From the NCBI GenBank assembly GCA_958446945.1, contig CAUCYJ010000031.1, positions 1 to 16,776 on the forward strand: a stretch of DNA of 16,776 bases, in the 5' to 3' direction. This document shows, piece by piece, positions 1 through 7,500 of this stretch; the first letter of the stretch is position 1, and the number at the start of each line of letters is the position of its first letter. The position numbers and the translations under genes were made by a program. This DNA is from UBA9414 sp958446945. Lineage in GTDB: Bacteria; Bacillota; Clostridia; Lachnospirales; Lachnospiraceae. A model generated the notes under the pieces. The model worked only from the letters and a program-made list of their open reading frames with translations. It ran no database searches and was not told where the DNA came from.

Positions 1-23
1 ATTAATTTGTAATTTCCGGCATA

Positions 24-1925
24 ATGAAAGATGGCGTCGGGAACGAAAGTCAGCAATCATCGACAGTTCTTGTTTCAAAGAAATGTTATGACAGCAGAGT
101 TTCTGACGGAGAAGAAAGATATACAGCATATTTCACTTTTAATGAAAGCATAAAAGGCGATTATGATGAGATAAAGGCACTGATTAAAGATCTTGCAGAT
201 AAGCTTGGAGTAGATGAAAAAGCAATATCAGAGAATGGAAATCTCATTGTAACAAAATATTCACCAACTGCAGAAGTTTTGATTCCATGCATTTTTATCT
301 GTCTGATTGTAGTTATTTTTGCAGCAGTTGTTATTTACAACATATTCCAAATCGGAATTGCACGAAAAATACAGGAGTATGGAAAAATCAAAGCAATTGG
401 TGCAACAAAGAAGCAGATGAAAAAAATAATCGTAACAGAAGGAATGCTTCTTTCAATATTTGCAATACCAATTGGTCTTGTAGTTGGGTATTTTGCAACA
501 TCACTTTTATTTAAGACTGCAATGGATTTTGCCAGAGATAGTAATAAATATTTGGCGATTAAAGATGTTTCATTATTTTCTCTGCCTGTTATTATAATTT
601 CAGCGCTGATATCACTTATTACCGTAAGACTTGCGTTAATCAGAGCGGTCAAAACGGTTACAACAATTACGCCTGTCAGTGCGTTTTCATACGAAGAGTC
701 TGCAGTAGGCAAAAAAGGTTACAGAAAAGGTCATAAGGCATTAAGTATCATGGGACTGATTAAATCAGATCTTGCTACTAATAAAAAGAGAAATGTTATA
801 ACCATATTTGTTATGGGGCTTTCATGTATCTTGTTTGTTATAATATCAAGCCTTATAAGCAGTATTGATCCGGGATATGATGCCAGAAATAATGTGGAGT
901 ATGGCGATTATCAGATAGAGCTAAACTATGATAATTCAGATCAGGTTTACACAGAAAACAATCTTGATGAGATTATAAAGCGCAATCCGATTACCGATAA
1001 AGTAATAGAAGAGTTTGAAGCAATCGATAGTGTAGAAAAAACAAAGACAAGAAGATATCTTACTTTTGCTGAAGATGGAATAAAACGAGATGTTGCAATA
1101 TTCGATCGAGAAAGCTTTGAAAATGAACTTGAAAAATCAGGAGTAGTCGGAGATTTTACTTATGATTCCGTCAGCAAAGCCAATGGATATGTCTATACAT
1201 TTTCTCATTTTATGGAGGAATCAGGACAAAAAATCGGAGATAAACTTGATGTAACATTAAATAGTGATGAATCAAGTGCTAAGTATAGTGGAAAAGCTAT
1301 GGGTTCTTTCGGAAGTGTATCGGCAGATTATGTTATAACAGAAGATACTGCTAAAAAGCTTGGCCTGTATGATAAGAGTTATGCATATCTTTGGATTTGG
1401 TGTGATGATGATACGAAAACAGCTGTTGAAAGTAAAATAGAGCAGCTTTATGAAAATGATGAACATGTTTACTGGGAGAGTTATGATGAAGTATACGAGC
1501 TTGCCGAAAAACAGACGCTTCTTGTTAAGGTGATGGCATATACGTTTCTTGGATTGATTGGAACAATATGTTTTCTTAATATGGCAAATACGATGATTAT
1601 GAATGTAATCACACGAAAGAAAGAGTTCGGTATACTTCAAGCGGTTGGAATGAGTAACAGGCAGCTAGGGAAAATGCTTCAGCTTGAGGGTATCTTCTTC
1701 ACCGTAGGTTCAATTTTAATCTCTTTGATTATAGGACTTCCGGCAGGATATGGTGCATTTTTATACTCAAAGGAAGAAGGGGTCTTTGGGATCAGTACAT
1801 ATCACTTCCCGATAGCTGAAGTTTTGATTATGATTTTAGTACTATTAATTATGCAGATGATATTGTCCTTTATATTAAGTAAAAATGTGAAGAAGGAATC
1901 AATTATTGATAGAATAAGATATTAA
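24..1925 (+). CDS. FtsX-family ABC transporter permease, 5'-truncated
   Basis: This is the membrane subunit of an ABC transporter of the large two-FtsX-domain type, a family often involved in peptide or lipid export or antimicrobial-peptide resistance. Hydrophobic segments lie near residues 85-110, 140-163, 184-206, 257-280, 502-527, 555-580 and 598-622. Two FtsX cores are visible: one with GKIKAIGATKKQMKK near residue 120, one with EFGILQAVGMSNRQLGK near residue 540. A soluble region of about 220 residues separates them. Family members usually have an extra N-terminal membrane segment and over 150 more residues, which are missing here. The ATG at 24 has no Shine-Dalgarno sequence, and the reading frame before it (FVISGI) looks like family sequence. 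However, an in-frame TAA lies at 3-5, so this may be the 3' part of a broken gene. The partner ATPase is not in the window. The family call is secure; the start and intactness are not. Confidence 0.75.
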   Translation: MKDGVGNESQQSSTVLVSKKCYDSRVSDGEERYTAYFTFNESIKGDYDEIKALIKDLADKLGVDEKAISENGNLIVTKYSPTAEVLIPCIFICLIVVIFAAVVIYNIFQIGIARKIQEYGKIKAIGATKKQMKKIIVTEGMLLSIFAIPIGLVVGYFATSLLFKTAMDFARDSNKYLAIKDVSLFSLPVIIISALISLITVRLALIRAVKTVTTITPVSAFSYEESAVGKKGYRKGHKALSIMGLIKSDLATNKKRNVITIFVMGLSCILFVIISSLISSIDPGYDARNNVEYGDYQIELNYDNSDQVYTENNLDEIIKRNPITDKVIEEFEAIDSVEKTKTRRYLTFAEDGIKRDVAIFDRESFENELEKSGVVGDFTYDSVSKANGYVYTFSHFMEESGQKIGDKLDVTLNSDESSAKYSGKAMGSFGSVSADYVITEDTAKKLGLYDKSYAYLWIWCDDDTKTAVESKIEQLYENDEHVYWESYDEVYELAEKQTLLVKVMAYTFLGLIGTICFLNMANTMIMNVITRKKEFGILQAVGMSNRQLGKMLQLEGIFFTVGSILISLIIGLPAGYGAFLYSKEEGVFGISTYHFPIAEVLIMILVLLIMQMILSFILSKNVKKESIIDRIRY

Positions 1926-1949
1926 ATATTGTATACCTTCCGATTTTAA

Positions 1950-2209
1950 ATGGAAGCAAATCCGAGGGGAGCGCCGTGCAACGTACTAGCGATGCTCTCC
2001 AGGTTGGGGAAGAAAACCGCGTTTATCGGGAAGGTGGGCGACGATATGTTTGGTCATCAATTGGAAAATGCATTAAAAGAAAGGGGAATCGAGACGACAG
2101 GTTTGAGATTGGCTCTCTTTCAATGATTTTGGAAACGTGCAGGAAAGCAACAATCAGGGCAATTGAACTTGCGAAGGAAAGCGGTGCTGTCATTTCTTTT
2201 GATCCCAAT
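1950..2209 (+). pseudogene. scrK: Fructokinase (PfkB family) remnant, internally deleted and frameshifted
   Basis: Two blocks of a PfkB-type fructokinase are readable in different frames. The first (about 1950-2102) reads as ANPRGAPCNV followed by LSRLGKKTAFIGKVGDDMFG, matching the N-terminal sugar-binding region (normally NPGGAP). The second (about 2110-2209) contains GSLSM and ends in ISFDPN, a block normally found mid-protein. The residues that should lie between them (roughly 60 by memory of the family) are missing and the frame changes at the join. The usual start, the C-terminal GAGD catalytic motif and the rest of the enzyme are absent. The remnant cannot encode a kinase. A 113-residue open frame at 1976-2317 crosses it but only partly follows the conserved frames. 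No sucrose or fructan genes are nearby, so the fragment is probably stranded by rearrangement. Confidence 0.75.
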
Positions 2210-2415
2210 TTTACTTCAAAAAAATATAGTCGTGTTATTAGGTGTTTTGCTGAACAGCAGGGGCTTTCGCTGGATGCGACTTTAGATTTTTTTATCACTC
2301 TGAGGTCTATCAGCTGATCCGTGACGGTGTTTCGGATATGCACTGCATGAGCGATGTATATTTGGTAGAGGAATTGAGAATGGAATATCAGGAAAAGCAT
2401 AAAAAAGCTATGTAA
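2210..2415 (+). pseudogene. DUF3791-like small protein, frameshifted in a T7 tract
   Basis: Directly after the fructokinase remnant, one frame reads VIRCFAEQQGLSLDATLDFF up to a run of seven T at 2287-2293. Adding one T lets it continue as YHSEVYQLIRDGVSDMHCMS and on through YLVEELRMEY to a TAA at 2413-2415. The joined product of about 65 residues resembles DUF3791-type proteins, small ORFs often found with DUF3990 genes in Clostridia in possible toxin-antitoxin settings. That assignment is from memory and is moderate. No clear start codon or ribosome site is visible, because the N-terminus is fused to fructokinase debris, and no DUF3990 partner is seen. The break may be real decay, a sequencing error in the homopolymer, or less likely slippage. 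Confidence 0.45.
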
Positions 2416-2549
2416 TGTGTGGCAAATGGAATTGGAAGAAATATGGTTCTGCACCATCTTATTGTACATATTTCTTTACCCTAGATTATTACAGTGATAC
2501 GGAAGTGGATGAAATGTCTGCTTCCTTTTTTTATATATAACTATAAGAG

Positions 2550-2639
2550 CATAATCTTTCACCGGTTGTCTTCCACAGTTTGAGACATCGTAGAGTGACT
2601 TATAAATTAAAACTGAACGGCGGAGACATTAAAGCAGAA
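2550..2639 (+). pseudogene. Tyrosine recombinase (phage/ICE integrase) C-terminal fragment
   Basis: A 30-codon stretch reads HNLSPVVFHSLRHRRVTYKL and then KLNGGDIKAE. This matches the catalytic region of tyrosine integrases around the HxLRH box (HSLRH, 2574-2588) and the following helix, which in relatives continues toward the GHxxxxxT..Y end with the catalytic tyrosine. Here similarity stops after GGDIKA. The next sequence is in another frame (about 2638-2718, ending at a TAA at 2716) and shows neither the second histidine box nor the tyrosine. The upstream catalytic arginine region is also missing, so it is inactive debris. It marks past integration of a mobile element beside the pilus locus. 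No att repeats were identified. Confidence 0.55.
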
Positions 2640-2838
2640 ATACTTGGGATTTACGGACAAAATGGAATCAGAACAAATAAGATTGGATGAAATCCTGGAA
2701 GATTTCCCAGTGATGTAAGAAATATAAACTTGGATAAAAGAGGTTAAGTTTTAAAACAAATTTATGAAAATTTAAACATGGTGGATGGAAAATACAAAAG
2801 TATTTTGCAAAATTATTTTATATTATCAGAAAATTACT

Positions 2839-2847
2839 GGGGGGGGG
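2839..2847. repeat. Nine-G homopolymer tract
   Basis: A run of nine G stands alone in otherwise AT-rich intergenic DNA, about 150 bases before the regulator start and about 40 bases upstream of the weak -35 candidate. Runs of this length are prone to slippage and in some surface-structure loci alter promoter activity. Whether this one varies cannot be judged from a single sequence. Confidence 0.9.
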
Positions 2848-2889
2848 TATAGCAAAAAGCAGTTAATTTAACAAAATGTTCAATAAAAC

Positions 2890-2918
2890 TAGACAATTGC
2901 AAATAAAAATGCTAATCT
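2890..2918 (+). promoter_or_regulatory. Weak sigma-A-like promoter candidate for the regulator/pilus unit
   Basis: TAGACA (2890-2895) and TAATCT (2913-2918) are separated by 17 bases, about 75 bases before the regulator ATG. The -35 box matches five of six consensus bases and the -10 box is poor. It is the best pair I see in this AT-rich stretch, but such pairs occur by chance, so confidence is low. Confidence 0.35.
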
Positions 2919-2958
2919 TATTAAGAAATAATAAACGAAATAAATATTACATAAATAT

Positions 2959-2977
2959 AACTTTAAAAGGTAAAGTT
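2959..2977. promoter_or_regulatory. Perfect 7-bp inverted repeat, candidate Rrf2-type operator
   Basis: AACTTTA (2959-2965) and TAAAGTT (2971-2977) form a perfect dyad with a 5-base spacer (AAAGG). It lies 5 bases before the ribosome site and 17 bases before the ATG of the Rrf2-domain regulator. Rrf2 proteins bind dyads as dimers and often control their own genes, so autoregulation is a reasonable inference. The sequence does not match an Rrf2 consensus that I can recall. An mRNA hairpin near the ribosome site is an alternative role. Confidence 0.4.
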
Positions 2978-2994
2978 TCGACGAGGAGTAAAAG

Positions 2995-4467
2995 ATGCAA
3001 TTGACGAGTACTACAGATTATGCCATTCGCCTAGTCTGCTTTTTAGCATATAAGGAACAGCCTTGTACTGCAGGGGTGATTGCCTATTCGGCTCATATCC
3101 CTACCAACTACATACCGAAGATTATTAAGAAGCTGAAACTTGCCAACTTAGTTGGCTCTGTGGAAGGAGTTCAAGGTGGATATTACTTACTGAGAAAGCC
3201 AGAAGCCATCACGCTATGGGATATCCTCGACACGATGGAATCGACCATGAAGATTAACAAGTGTCTAGAGGAAGTGTCTTACCCTTATGAGGAGAAAAGT
3301 GGTCTTTGTGACCAGAGGGAGTTTTGTAAAGTACGAGCTATCTTCCAGCAATTCCAGATGGATGTGGAGCGAAAGCTCCAGGAAGTGACGGTAGCGGAGC
3401 TCATTGGAAAATCCGAGACGCATCCCTTTGGACATACTTATGTGACATTGGAGATTGATGCAGGAACAGGAGTCTTTCAGCGTGTCTACGCCTATGATGC
3501 TTTCGTCCGAGACTACATCCCGAAGGAAGGGGAGTTTCAAGTCTTCTTAGAGCAGTACATTCAAGACTATGTACATAAAGAGGATAGGGAAAGAATCTAC
3601 GCATTGACTAGTTTAGATTACGTAGAAGAAGAGATGGAAAAAGGATATTGGGAGAAACAGACCCGGTTCCGGCAACGTGTGCGGCATACAGAAGATCAAT
3701 ATTGCTGGATGGAGCTACATCAGTATTTTAATACAGAAGATCATGCAGTCGTATTTGTATTGCAAAATTCCATTTTGGTAGAGCAGCATATGTCTACTTT
3801 GGAGCAGGAGCTTGTGCAAAAGTCCAAAAGTATGGAGCAGAATTACTGGTTTGCAGTGGAGCTGCTTGGACGGATTTTGGATGAACGAGAAGTAGGGGAT
3901 CAAGAGGAAAAATCAGAAGTCATTCATTATACGGAGATGGTATATCGTAAGCTATCTGAGCTGTATCCGGAGCAAAAGATTACAGAGGAAGAGATTGTCT
4001 ATGTGTCCCATCTCGCTCCCATCCGCAATATAGGAAAGATTCGTCTGCCGAAGGAACTCTTCCTAAAAAGAGAGCCCTTGACAGAGGAGGAAGAGGAATG
4101 CATGCGAAGTCACCCTCTCCTTGGAGCGGAGATTGTGGATCGCTTTCCAAGGGATAAGAATTTAGCAGTGATACAGCAGTATAGTCGAGAGATATGTCTC
4201 TATCACCATGAACGGTATGATGGCTCGGGATATCCATATGGACTACAAGGAGAAGAGATTCCCCTTTGTGCACAAGTAGTGGGACTTGTAAATGTATACG
4301 AAGGCTTGTTGCATGGTAGGGATGGACAACCGGTCTTGGAAAAGGAGCGAGCCATTCAAAAGCTGCTGTCGGGAACATGCGGAAGTTTTTCCGATTCCTT
4401 GTTGCATAGTTTTTTGGCGGCGGCAATGCAGCCGGAATGGGAGATAAAACTACAGGAGATGTGGTAA
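2995..4467 (+). CDS. Rrf2 - PAS-like - degenerate HD-GYP fusion regulator
   Basis: Residues 1-135 form an Rrf2/IscR-type winged-helix domain: the start MQLTSTTDYAIRLVCFLAYK, the wing VQGGYYLLRKPE (59-70), then cysteines C90, C105 and C111. The C105-X5-C111 pair resembles the Fe-S ligands of IscR, so iron-sulfur sensing is possible. Residues about 160-260 look PAS-like, with DYVHKEDRERIY and YCWMELHQYF. Residues about 285-490 are an HD-GYP phosphodiesterase fold with NIGKIRLP (344-351), SHPLLG (372-377) and HHERYDGSGYP (404-414). The key HD pair is replaced by R343-N344, and the later aspartate is N433. H311, H373, H404 and H405 remain. Cyclic di-GMP hydrolysis is therefore unlikely; ligand sensing is plausible. 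Rrf2 proteins are usually about 130-165 residues, so 490 is exceptional. Ribosome site GAGGAG is at 2983. The gene lies 44 bases before the pilus genes, suggesting co-transcription and local control. Domains are well supported; the signal is inferred. Confidence 0.85.
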   Translation: MQLTSTTDYAIRLVCFLAYKEQPCTAGVIAYSAHIPTNYIPKIIKKLKLANLVGSVEGVQGGYYLLRKPEAITLWDILDTMESTMKINKCLEEVSYPYEEKSGLCDQREFCKVRAIFQQFQMDVERKLQEVTVAELIGKSETHPFGHTYVTLEIDAGTGVFQRVYAYDAFVRDYIPKEGEFQVFLEQYIQDYVHKEDRERIYALTSLDYVEEEMEKGYWEKQTRFRQRVRHTEDQYCWMELHQYFNTEDHAVVFVLQNSILVEQHMSTLEQELVQKSKSMEQNYWFAVELLGRILDEREVGDQEEKSEVIHYTEMVYRKLSELYPEQKITEEEIVYVSHLAPIRNIGKIRLPKELFLKREPLTEEEEECMRSHPLLGAEIVDRFPRDKNLAVIQQYSREICLYHHERYDGSGYPYGLQGEEIPLCAQVVGLVNVYEGLLHGRDGQPVLEKERAIQKLLSGTCGSFSDSLLHSFLAAAMQPEWEIKLQEMW

Positions 4468-4511
4468 AAGATACGAGAAAAATAGTCAAATAGTTAAAGG
4501 AAGAGAAAAAC

Positions 4512-7500
4512 GTGAGAAAAAGAAAGATAGGAAAACGAATCGTTGCATGGATGTTGGCGTCTTCCATGTTCCTACAGACCAGTGTTACCGCATTGGCAAC
4601 GGAACCTGTGGGAGAGAGTCCGCCAAAAGAGCAAGAACAAGTTACGGAGACGGTACCTATAACGGAGCAGGAGGTGCCGCCAGAAGTAGTTGTGGAAGAG
4701 CCATCTACAGAGACTGCGGGGAATCCGGTTTATGAAAATGGAGTGATCTATATCGATTCTTTTGCCCAGTTATGTTTGATTGGAAGCGACAGTCCGCTTC
4801 TTGATGGGGAAGGGAATCCGATACAAGATGCTAGTGGGAATCCAGTATCTTATGGACTGGATGCCGCCTATCAGCTGCGACAGGATATTGAAGTTCCAGC
4901 AGGAGAAATATGGAAGATTCCAGAAGGCTTTACCGGATGCATTCAGCCGGCCACATCGTCAGAATACTATCCAGTATATGATGAACAAAGAGATGCGATC
5001 CTGCTCTATCATCCGTACCAGCTGGAGACGATGCAGCTACCGAACGCAGCGGAACAGCCAGTTCTTGATGGAGATGGGAATGCCGATACTTTTGGGGTGG
5101 GACAGCTTCTCTACCCAAAGGGAACAGAACAGCCATTTTTGACCTATTCTCCAGAAAATCGATATATCATTTCGGCTAACTTTTCTTCTCAGTTACCAGA
5201 GAAGCCGGAGACGGTAGCGACAGAGCAGCAGGCAGATCAGTGGGGAAGAGACTTTCCGGGACAGGTGATAAAGACCATCGGAGAGGAAACCTATATTTTA
5301 ATAGGAAACGAAGAGCAGCTCCAAGCCATTGGAACAGATGCGAACGTCTATACACCGGTATATCAGGCGAAAAAGACAAGTGCGGTACTTGGGCATTGGG
5401 AAGTAGACAAGGGGCAAGATGGAAAGCCTATTATACTCTATGGAGGAGATGCGGATTTACTGCAGATCCAAAATGGAAAAAAGGACTATCCTTTTGGGAA
5501 AATTGAGGAAGCGATCGGATCGATAGGAGAGATTGTTGGTCGTTGTGGAGTCAATCAGACAACGGGAGAGATTGATCCAAACATGGATATAGAAAAAAGC
5601 GGGCAAAAGTATACCAATGATGCCAATTATATTATTTTTCGAGATTTGGATTTACAATCCCAAAATTGGACTCCAATGAATTTTTCGGGAAAACTTCTTG
5701 GTGCGAAAGCACAGTCTGGAACGAAGTTATGGGATGAACAGTCGAGTGTTCTTACTTCTACCAATGCACGCCCTGTCATTTCCAATGTGACGATCGTTCA
5801 GGATACAGCGCTGGAAGTGGACAAACAGATGGGGGTAGGATTCTTTTCCACCATCTCGAATGAAGTAAATTCCAATAATATCGGTGTAAGCGCGGGGCGT
5901 GTGGAAGTGAAGAATATCGAGATTAATGGCATTTCCGTAAGCACAGCCACGAGTGAGACGAAAGAGACACATACCCTTGTAGGTGGATTATTGTCTGTTT
6001 TAGGAGATACAGTCGTATCACTCTTAAATGAAATATTGAAGATTCTAACATTAGGGAAAGTGGATATAAAAGGATTCCTAACCTCCATATTGGATGTGCG
6101 TAACAATGATCCGACAAAGTTCGCCACAGGTGCATTTGCGGGACGGATTCATGGAGATGTACTTGTAGAAGATTGTGTGGTCAAGAATGTTACCGTGAAT
6201 AACATCAACAATTACACCGGTGGATTCGTAGGGTTCAGCGAGGGTGTGACAGAGTACGATGGGTTATCAAAGGTATTAGGTGGAATAACCGATTTGTTAA
6301 CAAATTTGTTGAATATCATCCCTGGGCTCGGATTAGGAGATTTGATTACCGTATTATTAGAACATGTCATTTCTGTAAACGACCTTATTCCAACCGGATA
6401 CTACAACCCAGTGATTCAAAACTGTGCGGTGGAAAATGTAAATGGTACGGTAGGAAAGGTGAACACTTCTTATAATGGAGGATTTATTGGAGCACAAGTA
6501 GGAACAAGAGTGACTGGATGTGAGATCCGTGGAACAACTTTATTGAACGTGGAGGGAGATCAGTATACGGGTGGCTTTGCAGGTCTTTCCGGGGATGCAG
6601 AAATCAAGGGACTACTGACAGATGTGGGAGTGGAGCTTGTTCGTGTAGCTCAGCCTCAAAGTCTGCAATGGAATTGTACGATCAATGTTCCAACTGTGAA
6701 AGTAGATGGACAGGACTATGTGGGTGGCTTTACCGGAGCTTATGCTAACAGCTATGCAGTGAATGATACCATTCAAACAACCGAATCTCTACAGATTCAT
6801 GCTACAAAGAATTATGCAGGCGGCTTTGCAGGACTTGCTACAGTAGGATGGATCAGTAACTTAGGAAGTGGCGATGTGAAAGATCACAGCTTGCTTTCCA
6901 CGGTGAAAGGGTTGCTGAATGAATTATTATCTTCTGATTCGGGGAAAGCGCAGATGTTATTGTCCCTCATTGGTATTCAGCCATCGGCGATTATGGGATG
7001 CCGAATATTAGGTCAACCGAAAGGTTCTTCCATTCAAGCAACTGATTATGCAGGAGGTTTTATAGGTTCTGGAGATGGTTTGCTTTTGACGGCATCTTCT
7101 CAGGAGCAAATTGGCAAACTGCCACCTTGGAAGTGGTGGAAAAACTCTCTGAGTGGAATTCCTGAAATTAGTACGGTGGAATCTAGAGTGAACAGTCTGG
7201 AATCTTTACAAACGGTGGAGACTACCCAATCATTTGCTGGGGGAGTCATGGGGTTTGTTGGAACAGCCAGTGTGACCGGACTGTTGAATAAAACCCTCGG
7301 GATAGGGAATTACCTTGGATTTCAAGTAGAAGATGTTACCGTTACTGGGACAACGGATGGAACTAATGTGGTGGCAAAGGGCGAGTACGCCGGAGGCGCC
7401 TTTGGTCTTGCTACAGGTGGAACGATAAAAAATGTACATGTAACCAATCTTGGAAGTGTACAGGCGCTAAATTATGCAGGAGGATTTGCCGGACGAATGG

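Larger units (their letters stand above)
2719..2994. other. AT-rich intergenic region before the pilus regulator
   Basis: I see no convincing gene here. The stretch is very AT-rich and ends at the ribosome site GAGGAG (2983-2988) of the regulator gene. It contains a small AT hairpin (AAAATAC-AAAA-GTATTTT, 2789-2806), a nine-G run, a weak promoter candidate and an inverted repeat, listed separately. No recognisable riboswitch core, including GEMM c-di-GMP, was found by eye. Confidence 0.6.

Noticed and set aside
1931..1955. CTTCC...GGAAG dyad after the permease as a terminator
   Set aside because: The loop is ten bases, the stem five, and no T tract follows.
1976..2317. 113-residue open frame as an intact gene
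   Set aside because: Its first part reads fructokinase DNA in the wrong frame and its second half joins pieces of two unrelated families, so it is an accident of decayed DNA.
2789..2806. AT hairpin as a terminator of the left-hand genes
   Set aside because: The stem has only one G-C pair and no long T run beyond the stem, so it is too weak to call.
2719..2994. c-di-GMP (GEMM) or other riboswitch before the regulator and pilus genes
   Set aside because: Such switches often control pili in Clostridia, but the AT-rich leader shows no conserved GEMM-like core or GNRA-bearing paired helices by eye.
3980..4567. 195-residue minus-strand frame over the regulator end
   Set aside because: It lies opposite the conserved HD-GYP coding sequence and shows no recognisable protein features.
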